NCBI GenBank assembly: GCA_949280095.1
Contig: CASDHD010000041.1
Coordinates: 1 to 10,517 of the forward strand
Direction: 5' to 3'
Origin: an uncultured Bacilli bacterium
GTDB lineage: Bacteria; Bacillota_I; Bacilli_A; RF39; UBA660
Length of the DNA: 10,517 nt
Under the pieces are notes generated by a model. It worked only from the letters and a program-made list of their open reading frames with translations. It was not told the origin of the DNA and searched no databases. This document shows positions 1-6,325 of this stretch, one piece after another. A program made the position numbers and the translations under genes. Numbering within the stretch: the stretch's first letter is position 1; each line of letters begins with the position of its first letter.

Positions 1-218
1 ACCACGGAACAGTTCATTGCAACAGTGAAAATGCTTTGAACATTTATAAACCTAAAATCGCTATTATTACCAATAGTAAGGAATATTTAGAAAAAGAAAG
101 TACTATTTTACAAGATTTAAAGCAGGCAAATAAGGATGTTAAAGTGTTATTAACAGAAAATCAAAATGTTGTTATAAATATCACGGAAAATGGAGAAGTT
201 AGTTATATAACAAATTAA
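1..218 (+). CDS. MBL-fold metallohydrolase, ComEC/Rec2 C-terminal-like (5' partial)
   Basis: The reading frame is open from the first complete codon (position 3) to the TAA at 216-218, so the gene enters from the left and its start is outside the window. A TTG at 36 could be mistaken for a start, but the frame continues upstream as HGTVHCNSENAL before it. The visible tail fits the end of a metallo-beta-lactamase fold of the ComEC/Rec2-associated type: an HG(T/S) motif (probably the second H of an HHG; the preceding codon is cut), then a KPKIAIIT strand, a spaced leucine-rich helix and a final strand ending ENGEVSYIT. In that family the histidine is a metal ligand or lies next to the metal site. 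Whether this is the tail of a full membrane-spanning DNA-uptake ComEC or a free-standing hydrolase cannot be decided from 72 residues. An AT-rich hairpin follows the stop. Confidence 0.6.
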   Translation, partial: HGTVHCNSENALNIYKPKIAIITNSKEYLEKESTILQDLKQANKDVKVLLTENQNVVINITENGEVSYITN

Positions 219-247
219 ATTCTTTTAATTGTGAAAATAAAAAACGT

Positions 248-283
248 AAGAAGAGAAAATTAGTTTGTAGTTTTCTTCTTTTT
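248..283 (+). terminator. Weak AT-rich intrinsic terminator after the MBL gene
   Basis: AAGAAGAGAA (248-257) can pair with TTTTCTTCTT (271-280) over ten positions with one G-T wobble and a 13-nt loop, followed by a short T run (281-283). It lies 30 nt after the stop of the hydrolase. The stem is nearly all A-T, so termination is probably partial. Its right arm overlaps the promoter proposed for the next gene. Confidence 0.45.
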
Positions 284-295
284 CTATGGTAAAAT
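265..295 (+). promoter_or_regulatory. Probable promoter of the SDR operon
   Basis: TTGTAG (265-270) and TAAAAT (290-295) are separated by 19 bp, and the -10 is preceded by TGG (287-289), an extended -10 (TGn). The spacer is long, so recognition would lean on the extended -10. It would put the transcript start about 15 nt before the ATG at 319. Confidence 0.45.
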
Positions 296-318
296 GTAAT
301 TAGAAAGAAGAATTTTTT

Positions 319-1056
319 ATGGATAGAAAAGTAGTATTGATTACAGGAGCTGCCAAAGGTATTGGTGCAGCAATTGCAAAAAAAATGGCAAGTTTGCATT
401 ATAATATCGTTCTCAACTATTTAAGTAGTGTAGAAGACGCCAAAAAGTTAAAAGAAGAAATAGAAAAAAATAACCAAGTACAAGTAAAACTATTGCAAGG
501 TGATGTATCGAAAGAAGATACAGTAAAAGCGATGATAAATGAGACTATAAATGACTTTGGTCATATTGATTGTTTAGTGAATAATGCTGCTCTTTGTCAA
601 GATAATTATTTTCAGGATAAAACAGTAGAAGAGTTTCAACGTGTTTTAAATACCAATTTAGTGGGCACATTTTTAACTTGTAAATATGTAGGAAAAGTAA
701 TGTTAAAACAAAAAGGTGGAAAAATTATTAATATTTCTTCTACAAATGCGATTGATACTAATGAAACTTATTCTATAGACTATGATGCATCAAAAGCAGG
801 AGTTATTTCTTTAACCCATAATTTTGCACGTGCTCTTGCCCCTTTTGTCCTTGTAAATGCTATCGCTCCAGGATGGGTTAGTACAGATGCAGTGTTAGAA
901 ATGAACCCGACTTATTTAGATGAAGAAAAAAAGAAATGTATGCTAGAACGGTTCGGTGAACCTAAAGAGATTGCGAATGTCGTTGCCTTTTTAGCAAGTG
1001 ATGAAGCTAGTTATATTAATAACTCAGTTATAAGAGTAGATGGAGGTTTGAAATGA
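319..1056 (+). CDS. SDR family oxidoreductase (FabG-like)
   Basis: A 245-residue classical short-chain dehydrogenase/reductase, the usual length. The Rossmann cofactor motif TGAAKGIG is at residues 9-16, GDV at 61-63, NNA at 88-90, catalytic Asn in NTNLVG (Asn113), Ser at ISS (Ser141) and the Y-x-x-x-K pair in YDASK (Tyr155, Lys159). The C-terminal APGW and GEPKEIANVVAFLASDEASY segments and the final VDGG are typical of 3-oxoacyl-ACP reductase relatives. All catalytic residues are present, so it is presumably an active cytoplasmic NAD(P)H-dependent reductase. The real substrate is unknown: no other fatty acid synthesis gene is nearby, so the name fabG is not justified. It is the first gene of a close-packed operon, and its stop overlaps the start of the next small ORF (ATGA). 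Confidence 0.93.
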   Translation: MDRKVVLITGAAKGIGAAIAKKMASLHYNIVLNYLSSVEDAKKLKEEIEKNNQVQVKLLQGDVSKEDTVKAMINETINDFGHIDCLVNNAALCQDNYFQDKTVEEFQRVLNTNLVGTFLTCKYVGKVMLKQKGGKIINISSTNAIDTNETYSIDYDASKAGVISLTHNFARALAPFVLVNAIAPGWVSTDAVLEMNPTYLDEEKKKCMLERFGEPKEIANVVAFLASDEASYINNSVIRVDGGLK

Positions 1057-1151
1057 GAGCACTTGCGATAGTTCCCAATGAAGAAATTTTGAATGTACCA
1101 TCTTTTTATCAAGATTATGCTTTAGAAGAAAGTGAGGATTTAAAATTATGA
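1053..1151 (+). CDS. 32-residue small ORF coupled to both neighbours (hypothetical)
   Basis: An ATG at 1053 overlaps the SDR stop (ATGA, 1053-1056) and the TGA of this ORF (1149-1151) overlaps the ATG proposed for the next gene (ATGA, 1148-1151). The peptide starts MRALAIVPNEEILNV and ends ESEDLKL; it is mildly acidic with no predicted membrane segment. A textbook GGAGG (1042-1046) sits 6 nt before the start, but those bases also encode the conserved DGG end of the SDR, so the SD could be accidental. The double ATGA geometry is what translational coupling looks like and explains the only gap in an otherwise gapless operon. I do not recognise the peptide. It could be a real small protein, a coupling leader for the PLP enzyme, or the remnant of a larger gene. 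Confidence 0.5.
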   Translation: MRALAIVPNEEILNVPSFYQDYALEESEDLKL

Positions 1152-2404
1152 AGGAAAACGAAATGTTAAATATTGATGAAAAAATAATTTCTTTAGCTAG
1201 TGATTGTGAAGAGGAATTAATCCCTATCTATAAAGAAATTGAAAATATTTGTACTTATAATTCCATGAAAGTAATGAATGCTTTTTGGTCTTTTGAAGTG
1301 AACGAAAGTGCTTTTCATAGTACCAGTGGATATGGTTATAACGATGTGGGAAGAGATGTTATCGAGAAAATCTATGCTCATATTTTTAAAACGGAAGATG
1401 CTTTAGTACGTAGTCAAATGGTAAGTGGCTCTCATGCTTTATCGACAACTTTATTTGCCCTTTTAAGACCGAATGATACACTTCTATCTATCACAGGACT
1501 ACCTTATGATACACTACATGAAGTGATCGGAATTAAAGAAAACGCTAGTTCCTTAAAATCTTTTGGCATTCATTATGAACAAATTGAATTGGTGAATGAT
1601 GATTTTGATTATGTTAATATTGAGAATTTTTTAAAAACAAATAAAGTAAAAGTAATTGAAATGCAAAGAAGTAAAGGGTATTCGACAAGAAAAAGTATAA
1701 CAATAGACAAGGTAGAAAAAGTCATTAAGTTTATTAAAGATATTGATAAAGATATCATTATTATGGTTGATAACTGTTATTGTGAGTTTGTAAGTAAAGT
1801 AGAACCAAGTGAGGTTGGTGCAGACATTGTAGTTGGTTCGTTAATTAAAAATTTAGGTGGTGGAATTGCTCCAAATGGTGCTTATATTGTAGGAAGAAAG
1901 GATTTAATCGAATTGTGTGGAGAAAGACTTACTCTTCCTGGAGAAGGAAAAGAGGTAGGCCCCACTCTTGGGATTAACAAAAGTATTTTGCAAGGACTTT
2001 ATTTCGCGCCAAGTGTTGTTGCAAGTAGTTTAAAAACGGCAATATTTACAAGCTTGATGTTGGAAAAATTAGGTTATGAAGTAGAACCAAAATATAATGA
2101 TAAAAGAGCTGATATTGTAGAGAATATTATATTCCATAATTCAACTGATTTAATCAAGTATTGCCAAGGTATTCAAATGGGTTCTCCAATTGATAGTGCA
2201 TTTCTTCCAGTTCCTGGGGATATGCCTGGGTATGAAGACCAAATCATTATGGCGAGTGGGGCATTTACACAGGGAAGTAGTATAGAGTTATCTTGTGATG
2301 GACCAATCCGTGAACCATTTATCGCTTATCAACAAGGTGGACTTACTTATGAATATGGTCGTATTGGGGTATTAAAAGCAATTGATAATTTGTTGAAGGA
2401 ATAA
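1148..2404 (+). CDS. Methionine gamma-lyase / aluminium-resistance family PLP enzyme (YnbB-like)
   Basis: A 418-residue protein matching the PLP-dependent 'methionine gamma-lyase family' (PF06838, often labelled aluminum resistance protein; YnbB in Bacillus). Recognisable segments are SGYGYND (60-66), SGSHA in the cofactor phosphate region (93-97), the IEMQRSKGYSTR block (170-181), Asp208 in VDNCYCEF that would contact the pyridine nitrogen, Lys234 in GSLIKNLGGG as the Schiff-base lysine, and GEGKEVGP (265-272). The family is related to cystathionine gamma-synthase-type enzymes, but its physiological reaction is poorly established. The start is uncertain: the ATG at 1148 overlaps the small ORF and has GAGG at 1134-1137, while Met6 (1163) has AAGGA at an ideal 7 nt. 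It is the third gene of the SDR operon, and the next gene starts 2 nt after its stop. Confidence 0.92.
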   Translation: MKENEMLNIDEKIISLASDCEEELIPIYKEIENICTYNSMKVMNAFWSFEVNESAFHSTSGYGYNDVGRDVIEKIYAHIFKTEDALVRSQMVSGSHALSTTLFALLRPNDTLLSITGLPYDTLHEVIGIKENASSLKSFGIHYEQIELVNDDFDYVNIENFLKTNKVKVIEMQRSKGYSTRKSITIDKVEKVIKFIKDIDKDIIIMVDNCYCEFVSKVEPSEVGADIVVGSLIKNLGGGIAPNGAYIVGRKDLIELCGERLTLPGEGKEVGPTLGINKSILQGLYFAPSVVASSLKTAIFTSLMLEKLGYEVEPKYNDKRADIVENIIFHNSTDLIKYCQGIQMGSPIDSAFLPVPGDMPGYEDQIIMASGAFTQGSSIELSCDGPIREPFIAYQQGGLTYEYGRIGVLKAIDNLLKE

Positions 2405-2406
2405 GT

Positions 2407-2820
2407 ATGTTAAATTTAAAAGAAATAGATTATAAAGAATTTAAAAGAGATGTTTATAACAACTATGCCAAACTATTTGCAGAAGAAGAAAGGCAACCTC
2501 TTAAAATATTAAAAAAATTATTTGAAGAGGGTAATTTAAAGTTTGTGAAAATAATGGATGAAGAAATAAACGTTGGTTTCTTAATTTATGTGACAACTAT
2601 CCATAATCCATACATATGGTTAGATTATTTTGCTATCTATAAAGAATATCAAAACCAAAAATATGGTACGAAAGCTGTTCAAGTATTTAAAACTTTTTTT
2701 AAAGATTATGATGGGATTTATGGCGAAATAGAAAAATTAGGTTGTGGGAAAACAGAGGAAGAAAACAATATTCGTGAAAAAAGACTTAAATTTTGGGAAA
2801 ATTTAGGTTTGAACTCTTGA
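2407..2820 (+). CDS. GNAT family N-acetyltransferase, N-terminal part (frameshifted gene)
   Basis: This 137-residue frame begins at an ATG with AAGGA 6 nt upstream (2396-2400), inside the end of the preceding gene. It carries a GNAT fold: beta strands around KFVKIMDEEINVGFLIYV (45-62), motif A as WLDYFAIYKEYQNQKYGTKA (71-90; the Q/R-x-x-G part is Q84-K-Y-G87), and motif B as KFWENLG (128-134), the place where these enzymes usually read FYEKLGF. The frame ends three codons after that Gly at TGA 2818-2820, leaving the last strands of the fold missing. They are present immediately downstream in the -1 frame. The family transfers acetyl from acetyl-CoA to amines; the substrate cannot be told. As it stands the product is truncated, and activity is doubtful unless ribosomes shift frame. 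Confidence 0.75.
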   Translation: MLNLKEIDYKEFKRDVYNNYAKLFAEEERQPLKILKKLFEEGNLKFVKIMDEEINVGFLIYVTTIHNPYIWLDYFAIYKEYQNQKYGTKAVQVFKTFFKDYDGIYGEIEKLGCGKTEEENNIREKRLKFWENLGLNS

Positions 2821-2984
2821 ATATTGACTTATATTTATTTGATGTCATTTATTCTTCTTGTGTTTTAAAATTTAAGGATAGAAAAAGAGAGAATGAAGAA
2901 ATTCTAAACTATGGTTTTAAGTTATACGAAACAGTTATGGGAAAAGAAGAAATCGAGAAGAATTGTTTTGTTATAAAGAATTGA
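2805..2984 (+). pseudogene. Out-of-frame C-terminal part of the GNAT acetyltransferase
   Basis: Read in the -1 frame relative to the gene at 2407, the sequence continues as FELLNIDLYLFDVIYSSCVL and on to the TGA at 2982-2984. This is what should follow KFWENLG in a GNAT protein. One extra T in the run at 2808-2810 would give LGFELLNID and an intact protein of about 192 residues, a normal length. The segment has no SD or convincing start of its own; the ATG at 2793 in this frame would begin inside the conserved motif B. It is therefore best read as the second half of a broken or frameshifted gene. Its end overlaps the promoter of the next gene. Confidence 0.72.
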
Positions 2985-2995
2985 TGTGCTATACT
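2968..2995 (+). promoter_or_regulatory. Promoter of the 372-residue hypothetical gene
   Basis: TTGTTA (2968-2973) and TATACT (2990-2995) are 16 bp apart, and TGc at 2987-2989 gives an extended -10. The expected start near 3001-3003 leaves a leader of about a dozen bases that contains the AGGAGG. The promoter lies in the last codons of the acetyltransferase remnant. Confidence 0.6.
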
Positions 2996-3013
2996 TTAAG
3001 TAAGGAGGTTTTT

Positions 3014-4132
3014 ATGGTTAATAAAAAATATGAAATTTTAAGTTCAAATGTCGAAGAGATTGTTAGGCAATTGGATAAATACAATATATTAGGTTCATTT
3101 TTTTCTAAAAATGAAGTAGAAGAATGGATTTTACAGCTAAATGATTTAGAAATGCATAATATTTTAAGTTTGGATGTAGAACCTGAATCGATAAAATTTG
3201 ATCCAAAACTATTAATTGATAAAAATTTATTAAATACTTTGGATTATAATGCAAGAGTCGAAATATTAGCTAGTATTCAAAATGCAGAAGGGTATTACCA
3301 TTTATTTGATAGAATGTTAAGACCAGAATTTCTAAATAGTGGTAAATTTTATCAAGATATTGAAACATTAAAAAGAGCAAAGTGTGCTCAAACGTCTTTA
3401 TGGATTATCGGAGAACCTTCTTTCATCAATAGTCCTTTTCATGATGAAGATTTTGAATTATTAGTAACAGCAAAAGATATAAGTGAAGAGTGCTGTGATT
3501 ACGTTGTTTGGGATACTATTGCAACTGTAGCTCCAAATACTGCTTCTATTTATAGTGGTTATCACAAGCAAGACTTACAAACAATTTTAAAATATGGTTC
3601 AAAATCACTTCAAACATCAAATGCTTATCCTGAAAGAACAATTTCTTATTTAGCAATTCATCCAGTATCTTTAAAAGATATTTATCATTTAGAAAATATG
3701 GAAATATTAGCCGAAAATTATGAAATAGGAAATTTCTTGTATGCAGTAATGACAAATTCTAAAGCAATAAAAAAGAAAAATTATAGAGTTATCATAAATG
3801 AAATGGTTGAGAATAAAAGTAATAAAAATTATGTATTTTTAGTTTGTTATTACGCAGTGGGTAGACAAGCAGCAATGGAAGCACGAAATCTTGTTTTACA
3901 TGAATATTTCTTTGAAATAATAAATGCACCTAATATTACAGAATTGTTAAAACAAGTGGATGATAGAATTAAACTTAAGAGTAAAGATATTATAGATGGT
4001 GAATTTAAAGATGCAACAATCTATGAAATAGAAGGTAATGTTCAGGAAGATGAGCCTCAAAATCCAAGTGCTGGTAATTTACTTAAAAGATTATTTAAGA
4101 AGAATAAAAAAATAAAATATGAAAAACAATAA
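3014..4132 (+). CDS. Hypothetical protein, 372 residues, helix-rich
   Basis: The start at 3014 is chosen because AAGGAGG (3002-3008) sits 5 nt before it; the frame is open 17 codons further up, but that part lies across the promoter. I do not recognise the family. The protein is soluble-looking: no signal peptide, no membrane segment. It seems largely alpha-helical, with an acidic N-terminal third, a middle segment (about 118-185) with Cys124, Cys160, Cys161 and tryptophans, and a very basic tail KRLFKKNKKIKYEKQ (358-372) preceded by an acidic QEDEPQ stretch. The tail could bind nucleic acid or acidic lipid (inference only). It has its own promoter, and a terminator follows at 4228, so it is probably a monocistronic unit. 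The reading frame has normal codon use and no internal stops over 1.1 kb, so it is a real gene. Confidence 0.85.
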   Translation: MVNKKYEILSSNVEEIVRQLDKYNILGSFFSKNEVEEWILQLNDLEMHNILSLDVEPESIKFDPKLLIDKNLLNTLDYNARVEILASIQNAEGYYHLFDRMLRPEFLNSGKFYQDIETLKRAKCAQTSLWIIGEPSFINSPFHDEDFELLVTAKDISEECCDYVVWDTIATVAPNTASIYSGYHKQDLQTILKYGSKSLQTSNAYPERTISYLAIHPVSLKDIYHLENMEILAENYEIGNFLYAVMTNSKAIKKKNYRVIINEMVENKSNKNYVFLVCYYAVGRQAAMEARNLVLHEYFFEIINAPNITELLKQVDDRIKLKSKDIIDGEFKDATIYEIEGNVQEDEPQNPSAGNLLKRLFKKNKKIKYEKQ

Positions 4133-4227
4133 AGGATAGAATTGTAGTAGTAATAGATGGTGCATTTCTAGTAGATGGAGGAATTTCTTCTTCTAGTTTG
4201 TATTCTAAATAGTGTTGTAGTTTTATT

Positions 4228-4260
4228 AGATACTCTAAGAACTTTTAAAGAGTATCTTTT
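4228..4260 (+). terminator. Intrinsic terminator after the hypothetical gene
   Basis: AGATACTCT (4228-4236) and AGAGTATCT (4249-4257) form a perfect 9-bp stem with a 12-nt loop, followed by TTT and then CTATTTT. It ends the transcript of the gene at 3014, about 95 nt after its stop. Confidence 0.7.
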
Positions 4261-4263
4261 CTA

Positions 4264-4292
4264 TTTTAATGCGCTATCTAATTTGTTATAAT
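4264..4292 (+). promoter_or_regulatory. Promoter of the RluA-type gene
   Basis: A consensus TATAAT (4287-4292) lies about 24 bp before the start codon. The best placed -35 (TTTTAA, 4264-4269, 17 bp away) is poor, so the call rests on the -10 and on its position directly after a terminator. Confidence 0.5.
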
Positions 4293-4315
4293 ACTTGTAG
4301 TAATGAGGAATGACT

Positions 4316-5014
4316 ATGCCAAAGAATAAAAAAATGGATATTCTGTATGAAGATAAAGAACTGCTCGTTATTAATAAACCAGCTGGATTACTTACCATTG
4401 CGACTGAAAAAGAAAGTTTTCATACGCTTTATCATCAAGCAAGAGAATATGTAAAAAAGCAAAATCCTAAGAATAAAATATTTATCGTCCACCGTTTAGA
4501 TAAAGATACATCAGGTATAGTGTTATTTGCAAAAAACGAAAAACTAAAAAAAGAGTTACAAAATAACTGGAACAAAATTGCTTTTAAAAGAGAATATATT
4601 GCAATTGTAGAAGGAAAAGTAAGTAAAAAGAAAGAGACTTTAAAATCTTATTTAGCAGAAAGTAAAACACATCAAGTATATTCTTCCTCTAAGGGAGTTC
4701 TTGCTATTACACATTATGAGACACTTGCAAATAGTAAGGCTTATTCTTTACTTAAAATTACGATAGATACAGGTAGAAAAAATCAAATTCGTGTCCAACT
4801 TAGTGAAATAGGCCATCCAATTGTTGGAGATAAAAAATATGGTTGTACTAAAAATCCAATGGGGAGAATGGGACTTCATGCGAGCTGTTTGGGTTTAAAA
4901 TTAAAAAATAAAGAATATATGTTTTTTGCCAGAGTTCCCACTGAGTTTAAAAGAATATTTGAAAGAGAGATTGAAGATTACGAAAGTTTTACGTCTACAA
5001 CCGTAAAAAAATAA
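4316..5014 (+). CDS. RluA-family RNA pseudouridine synthase (no S4 domain)
   Basis: A 232-residue RluA-type pseudouridine synthase that isomerises specific uridines in rRNA or tRNA. The catalytic motif HRLDKDTSG is at 59-67 with Asp62 as the nucleophile; it is preceded by NKPAGLL (20-26) and followed by GRKNQIRVQL (153-162), GHPIVGD (166-172) and LHAS (188-191), all in normal order. There is no N-terminal S4 domain, so it is a short stand-alone form, and the target uridine cannot be assigned. The start at 4316 is preferred over the ATG at 4310 because GAGGA (4305-4309) would touch the latter but is 6 nt from the former. Its last codons (SFTSTTVKK) are formed by an imperfect copy of the palindrome that follows the gene, suggesting that the original 3' end was changed. 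Confidence 0.92.
   Translation: MPKNKKMDILYEDKELLVINKPAGLLTIATEKESFHTLYHQAREYVKKQNPKNKIFIVHRLDKDTSGIVLFAKNEKLKKELQNNWNKIAFKREYIAIVEGKVSKKKETLKSYLAESKTHQVYSSSKGVLAITHYETLANSKAYSLLKITIDTGRKNQIRVQLSEIGHPIVGDKKYGCTKNPMGRMGLHASCLGLKLKNKEYMFFARVPTEFKRIFEREIEDYESFTSTTVKK
4984..5008 (+). repeat. Imperfect upstream copy of the palindrome, inside the rluA-like 3' end
   Basis: The first ten bases (AAGTTTTACG) and last ten (AACCGTAAAA) match the palindrome at 5023 exactly; only three of the five central bases differ. The two copies are direct repeats with a 39-bp period. The copy lies wholly within the coding region, so it may be a second binding site or a duplication mark. Confidence 0.75.
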
Positions 5015-5022
5015 AAAAAGAT

Positions 5023-5050
5023 AAGTTTTACGGTTATAACCGTAAAACTT
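5023..5050. promoter_or_regulatory. Perfect 28-bp palindrome abutting the ATPase promoter (putative operator)
   Basis: The half-site AAGTTTTACGGTTA (5023-5036) is followed directly by its exact reverse complement to 5050. The last two bases are the first two of the TTGACA box, so a bound protein would cover the -35 region. As RNA it could form a 12-bp stem with a TATA loop, but no T run follows on the plus strand, so it is not a plus-strand terminator. On the minus strand it is followed by a long T-rich run (complement of 5007-5022) and would look like a terminator for antisense transcription. An operator role is inferred; I do not recognise the motif as that of a known regulator. Confidence 0.65.
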
Positions 5051-5077
5051 GACATATAAAAAAGGACTGTGTATACT
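5049..5077 (+). promoter_or_regulatory. Strong promoter of the DUF4143 ATPase
   Basis: A perfect TTGACA (5049-5054) and TATACT (5072-5077) are separated by the optimal 17 bp. The expected transcript start is near 5084, just before AGAGGTG. It is one of the best promoters in the window, and its -35 overlaps the palindrome, as expected for a promoter that needs repression. Confidence 0.8.
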
Positions 5078-5096
5078 CTTTATAGAGGTGACTTTT

Positions 5097-6299
5097 ATGT
5101 TAAAAAGAGAAAAGTATCTTAACCAATTAATCGCTGGTAAAGACTTAAATTTAATTAAAGTAATTACAGGTGTTCGTAGAAGTGGTAAAAGTACACTGCT
5201 TTTACAATATAAAGATTATTTAATGAAAGAAAAAGTAGCAGAAAAAGATATAATTTACATGAATTTTGAAAGTGCAGAATGGTATGATATAAAAAACTAC
5301 AAAGATTTATATAACTTTATTAAGCAAAAGAATACTAATAAAAAAAGAAAATACATTCTCTTGGATGAAGTACAAAATGTAGAAAGTTGGGAAAAAGCAG
5401 TTAATTCAATGCTAGTGGATTTAGATGTGGACATTTATATAACTGGATCTAATGCCTATCTTTTGTCTAGTGAACTTACAACATTACTTGCAGGTAGAGT
5501 GCTTACAATAAAAATTTTTCCTTTTTCTTTTAAAGAGTTTTTAAATGCTTACCCATTTAGGGAAGAAGAAAATAAATTTGATAAGTTTGATAAATATTTA
5601 AAATTTGGTGGAATGCCAATGATATGTAATATGAATGATAATGAAGAATTAATAATGAATTATATAAATGACTTAAAGGAAGTTGTTTTGAAAAAAGATG
5701 TTATTAATCGTAATAATATAAAAGATGTTATTTTTTTGGATAATTTAATAAAATATATGGCTTCTGTTATTGGAAATTTAACTACCCCTCATGCTATTGC
5801 AGAATTTATGAAAAAAAATGGAAGCGCTATAACAAATGAAACAGTAGATTCGTATTTAAAAATGCTAGAAAATGCTTATTTTCTCTATCGAGTTCCTAGA
5901 TATGAATTGAAGGGTAAACAATTATTAAAAACGCAAGGAAAATATTATTTTGTAGATAACGGCCTTAAAAATATAATTGATGGAATATCATCTTATGACA
6001 GTGGCAGTAGTTATGAAAATTTAATCTATATGGAATTGCTTCGTCGAGGATACGAGGTATATGTAGGACAATATAATACACTTGAAATTGATTTTATAGC
6101 AATAAAGCCTGATGAAAAAATCTATTATCAAGTAGCCAGAAGTATTATGGATGAAAATGTAGAGGAAAGAGAAAAAAGATCCTTGCTTGCCATAAATGAT
6201 AACTGCAAAAAAGTTATATTAACAATGGATAATGTTAGCAAAAAACAACTAGATGGAATTGATGTAGTAAATATTATTGACTTTTTATTACAATTATAG
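5097..6299 (+). CDS. AAA-like ATPase with DUF4143 (PD-(D/E)XK-like) C-terminal domain
   Basis: This 400-residue protein belongs to the large ATP-binding/DUF4143 family. Walker A is GVRRSGKST (25-33, Lys31), Walker B is YILLDEVQ (86-93, Asp90-Glu91), sensor-like TGSNA is 116-120, then LAGR (131-134), PFSF (142-145) and GGMP (171-174). A winged-helix-like stretch (about 215-280) precedes the DUF4143 domain, which has YFVDNGL (284-290), YENLIYMELLRRGYEVY (306-322), LEIDFIA (329-335) and YYQVA (343-347). The last blocks resemble the E..D..Q core of PD-(D/E)XK nucleases. Biochemical roles are not established; family members are common, paralogous and frequently transferred. The start at 5097 is fixed by GAGGTG (5085-5090) 6 nt upstream; the frame is open further up, but only across the promoter. 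The next gene is 26 nt downstream, so co-transcription is likely. Confidence 0.92.
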   Translation: MLKREKYLNQLIAGKDLNLIKVITGVRRSGKSTLLLQYKDYLMKEKVAEKDIIYMNFESAEWYDIKNYKDLYNFIKQKNTNKKRKYILLDEVQNVESWEKAVNSMLVDLDVDIYITGSNAYLLSSELTTLLAGRVLTIKIFPFSFKEFLNAYPFREEENKFDKFDKYLKFGGMPMICNMNDNEELIMNYINDLKEVVLKKDVINRNNIKDVIFLDNLIKYMASVIGNLTTPHAIAEFMKKNGSAITNETVDSYLKMLENAYFLYRVPRYELKGKQLLKTQGKYYFVDNGLKNIIDGISSYDSGSSYENLIYMELLRRGYEVYVGQYNTLEIDFIAIKPDEKIYYQVARSIMDENVEEREKRSLLAINDNCKKVILTMDNVSKKQLDGIDVVNIIDFLLQL

Positions 6300-6325
6300 A
6301 TTAAGGACGTGTATGAGGTATTAAT

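Noticed and set aside
36..218. A complete 60-residue gene starting at TTG 36
   Set aside because: The frame is open to the left edge with family-like sequence (HGTVHCNSENAL) before the TTG, so it is the end of a larger gene.
199..399. Minus-strand 66-codon ORF opposite the SDR start
   Set aside because: It crosses the terminator, the promoter and the conserved cofactor motif of the SDR; a shadow.
3546..3755. Minus-strand 69-codon ORF inside the hypothetical gene
   Set aside because: It lies wholly inside a long plus-strand gene with good promoter and SD, and its sequence resembles nothing.
4175..4291. A 38-codon hydrophobic ORF starting at the ATG at 4175
   Set aside because: It has no SD and runs through the terminator hairpin and into the -10 box of the next gene, so it is accidental.
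5023..5050. Palindrome as the terminator of the rluA-like gene
   Set aside because: No T run follows on the plus strand; the next bases are the TTGACA box and an A-rich spacer.
5015..6325. The ATPase gene as an insertion sequence or transposon
   Set aside because: No transposase, no terminal inverted repeats and no matching copy of the palindrome at the right side near 6300 were seen.
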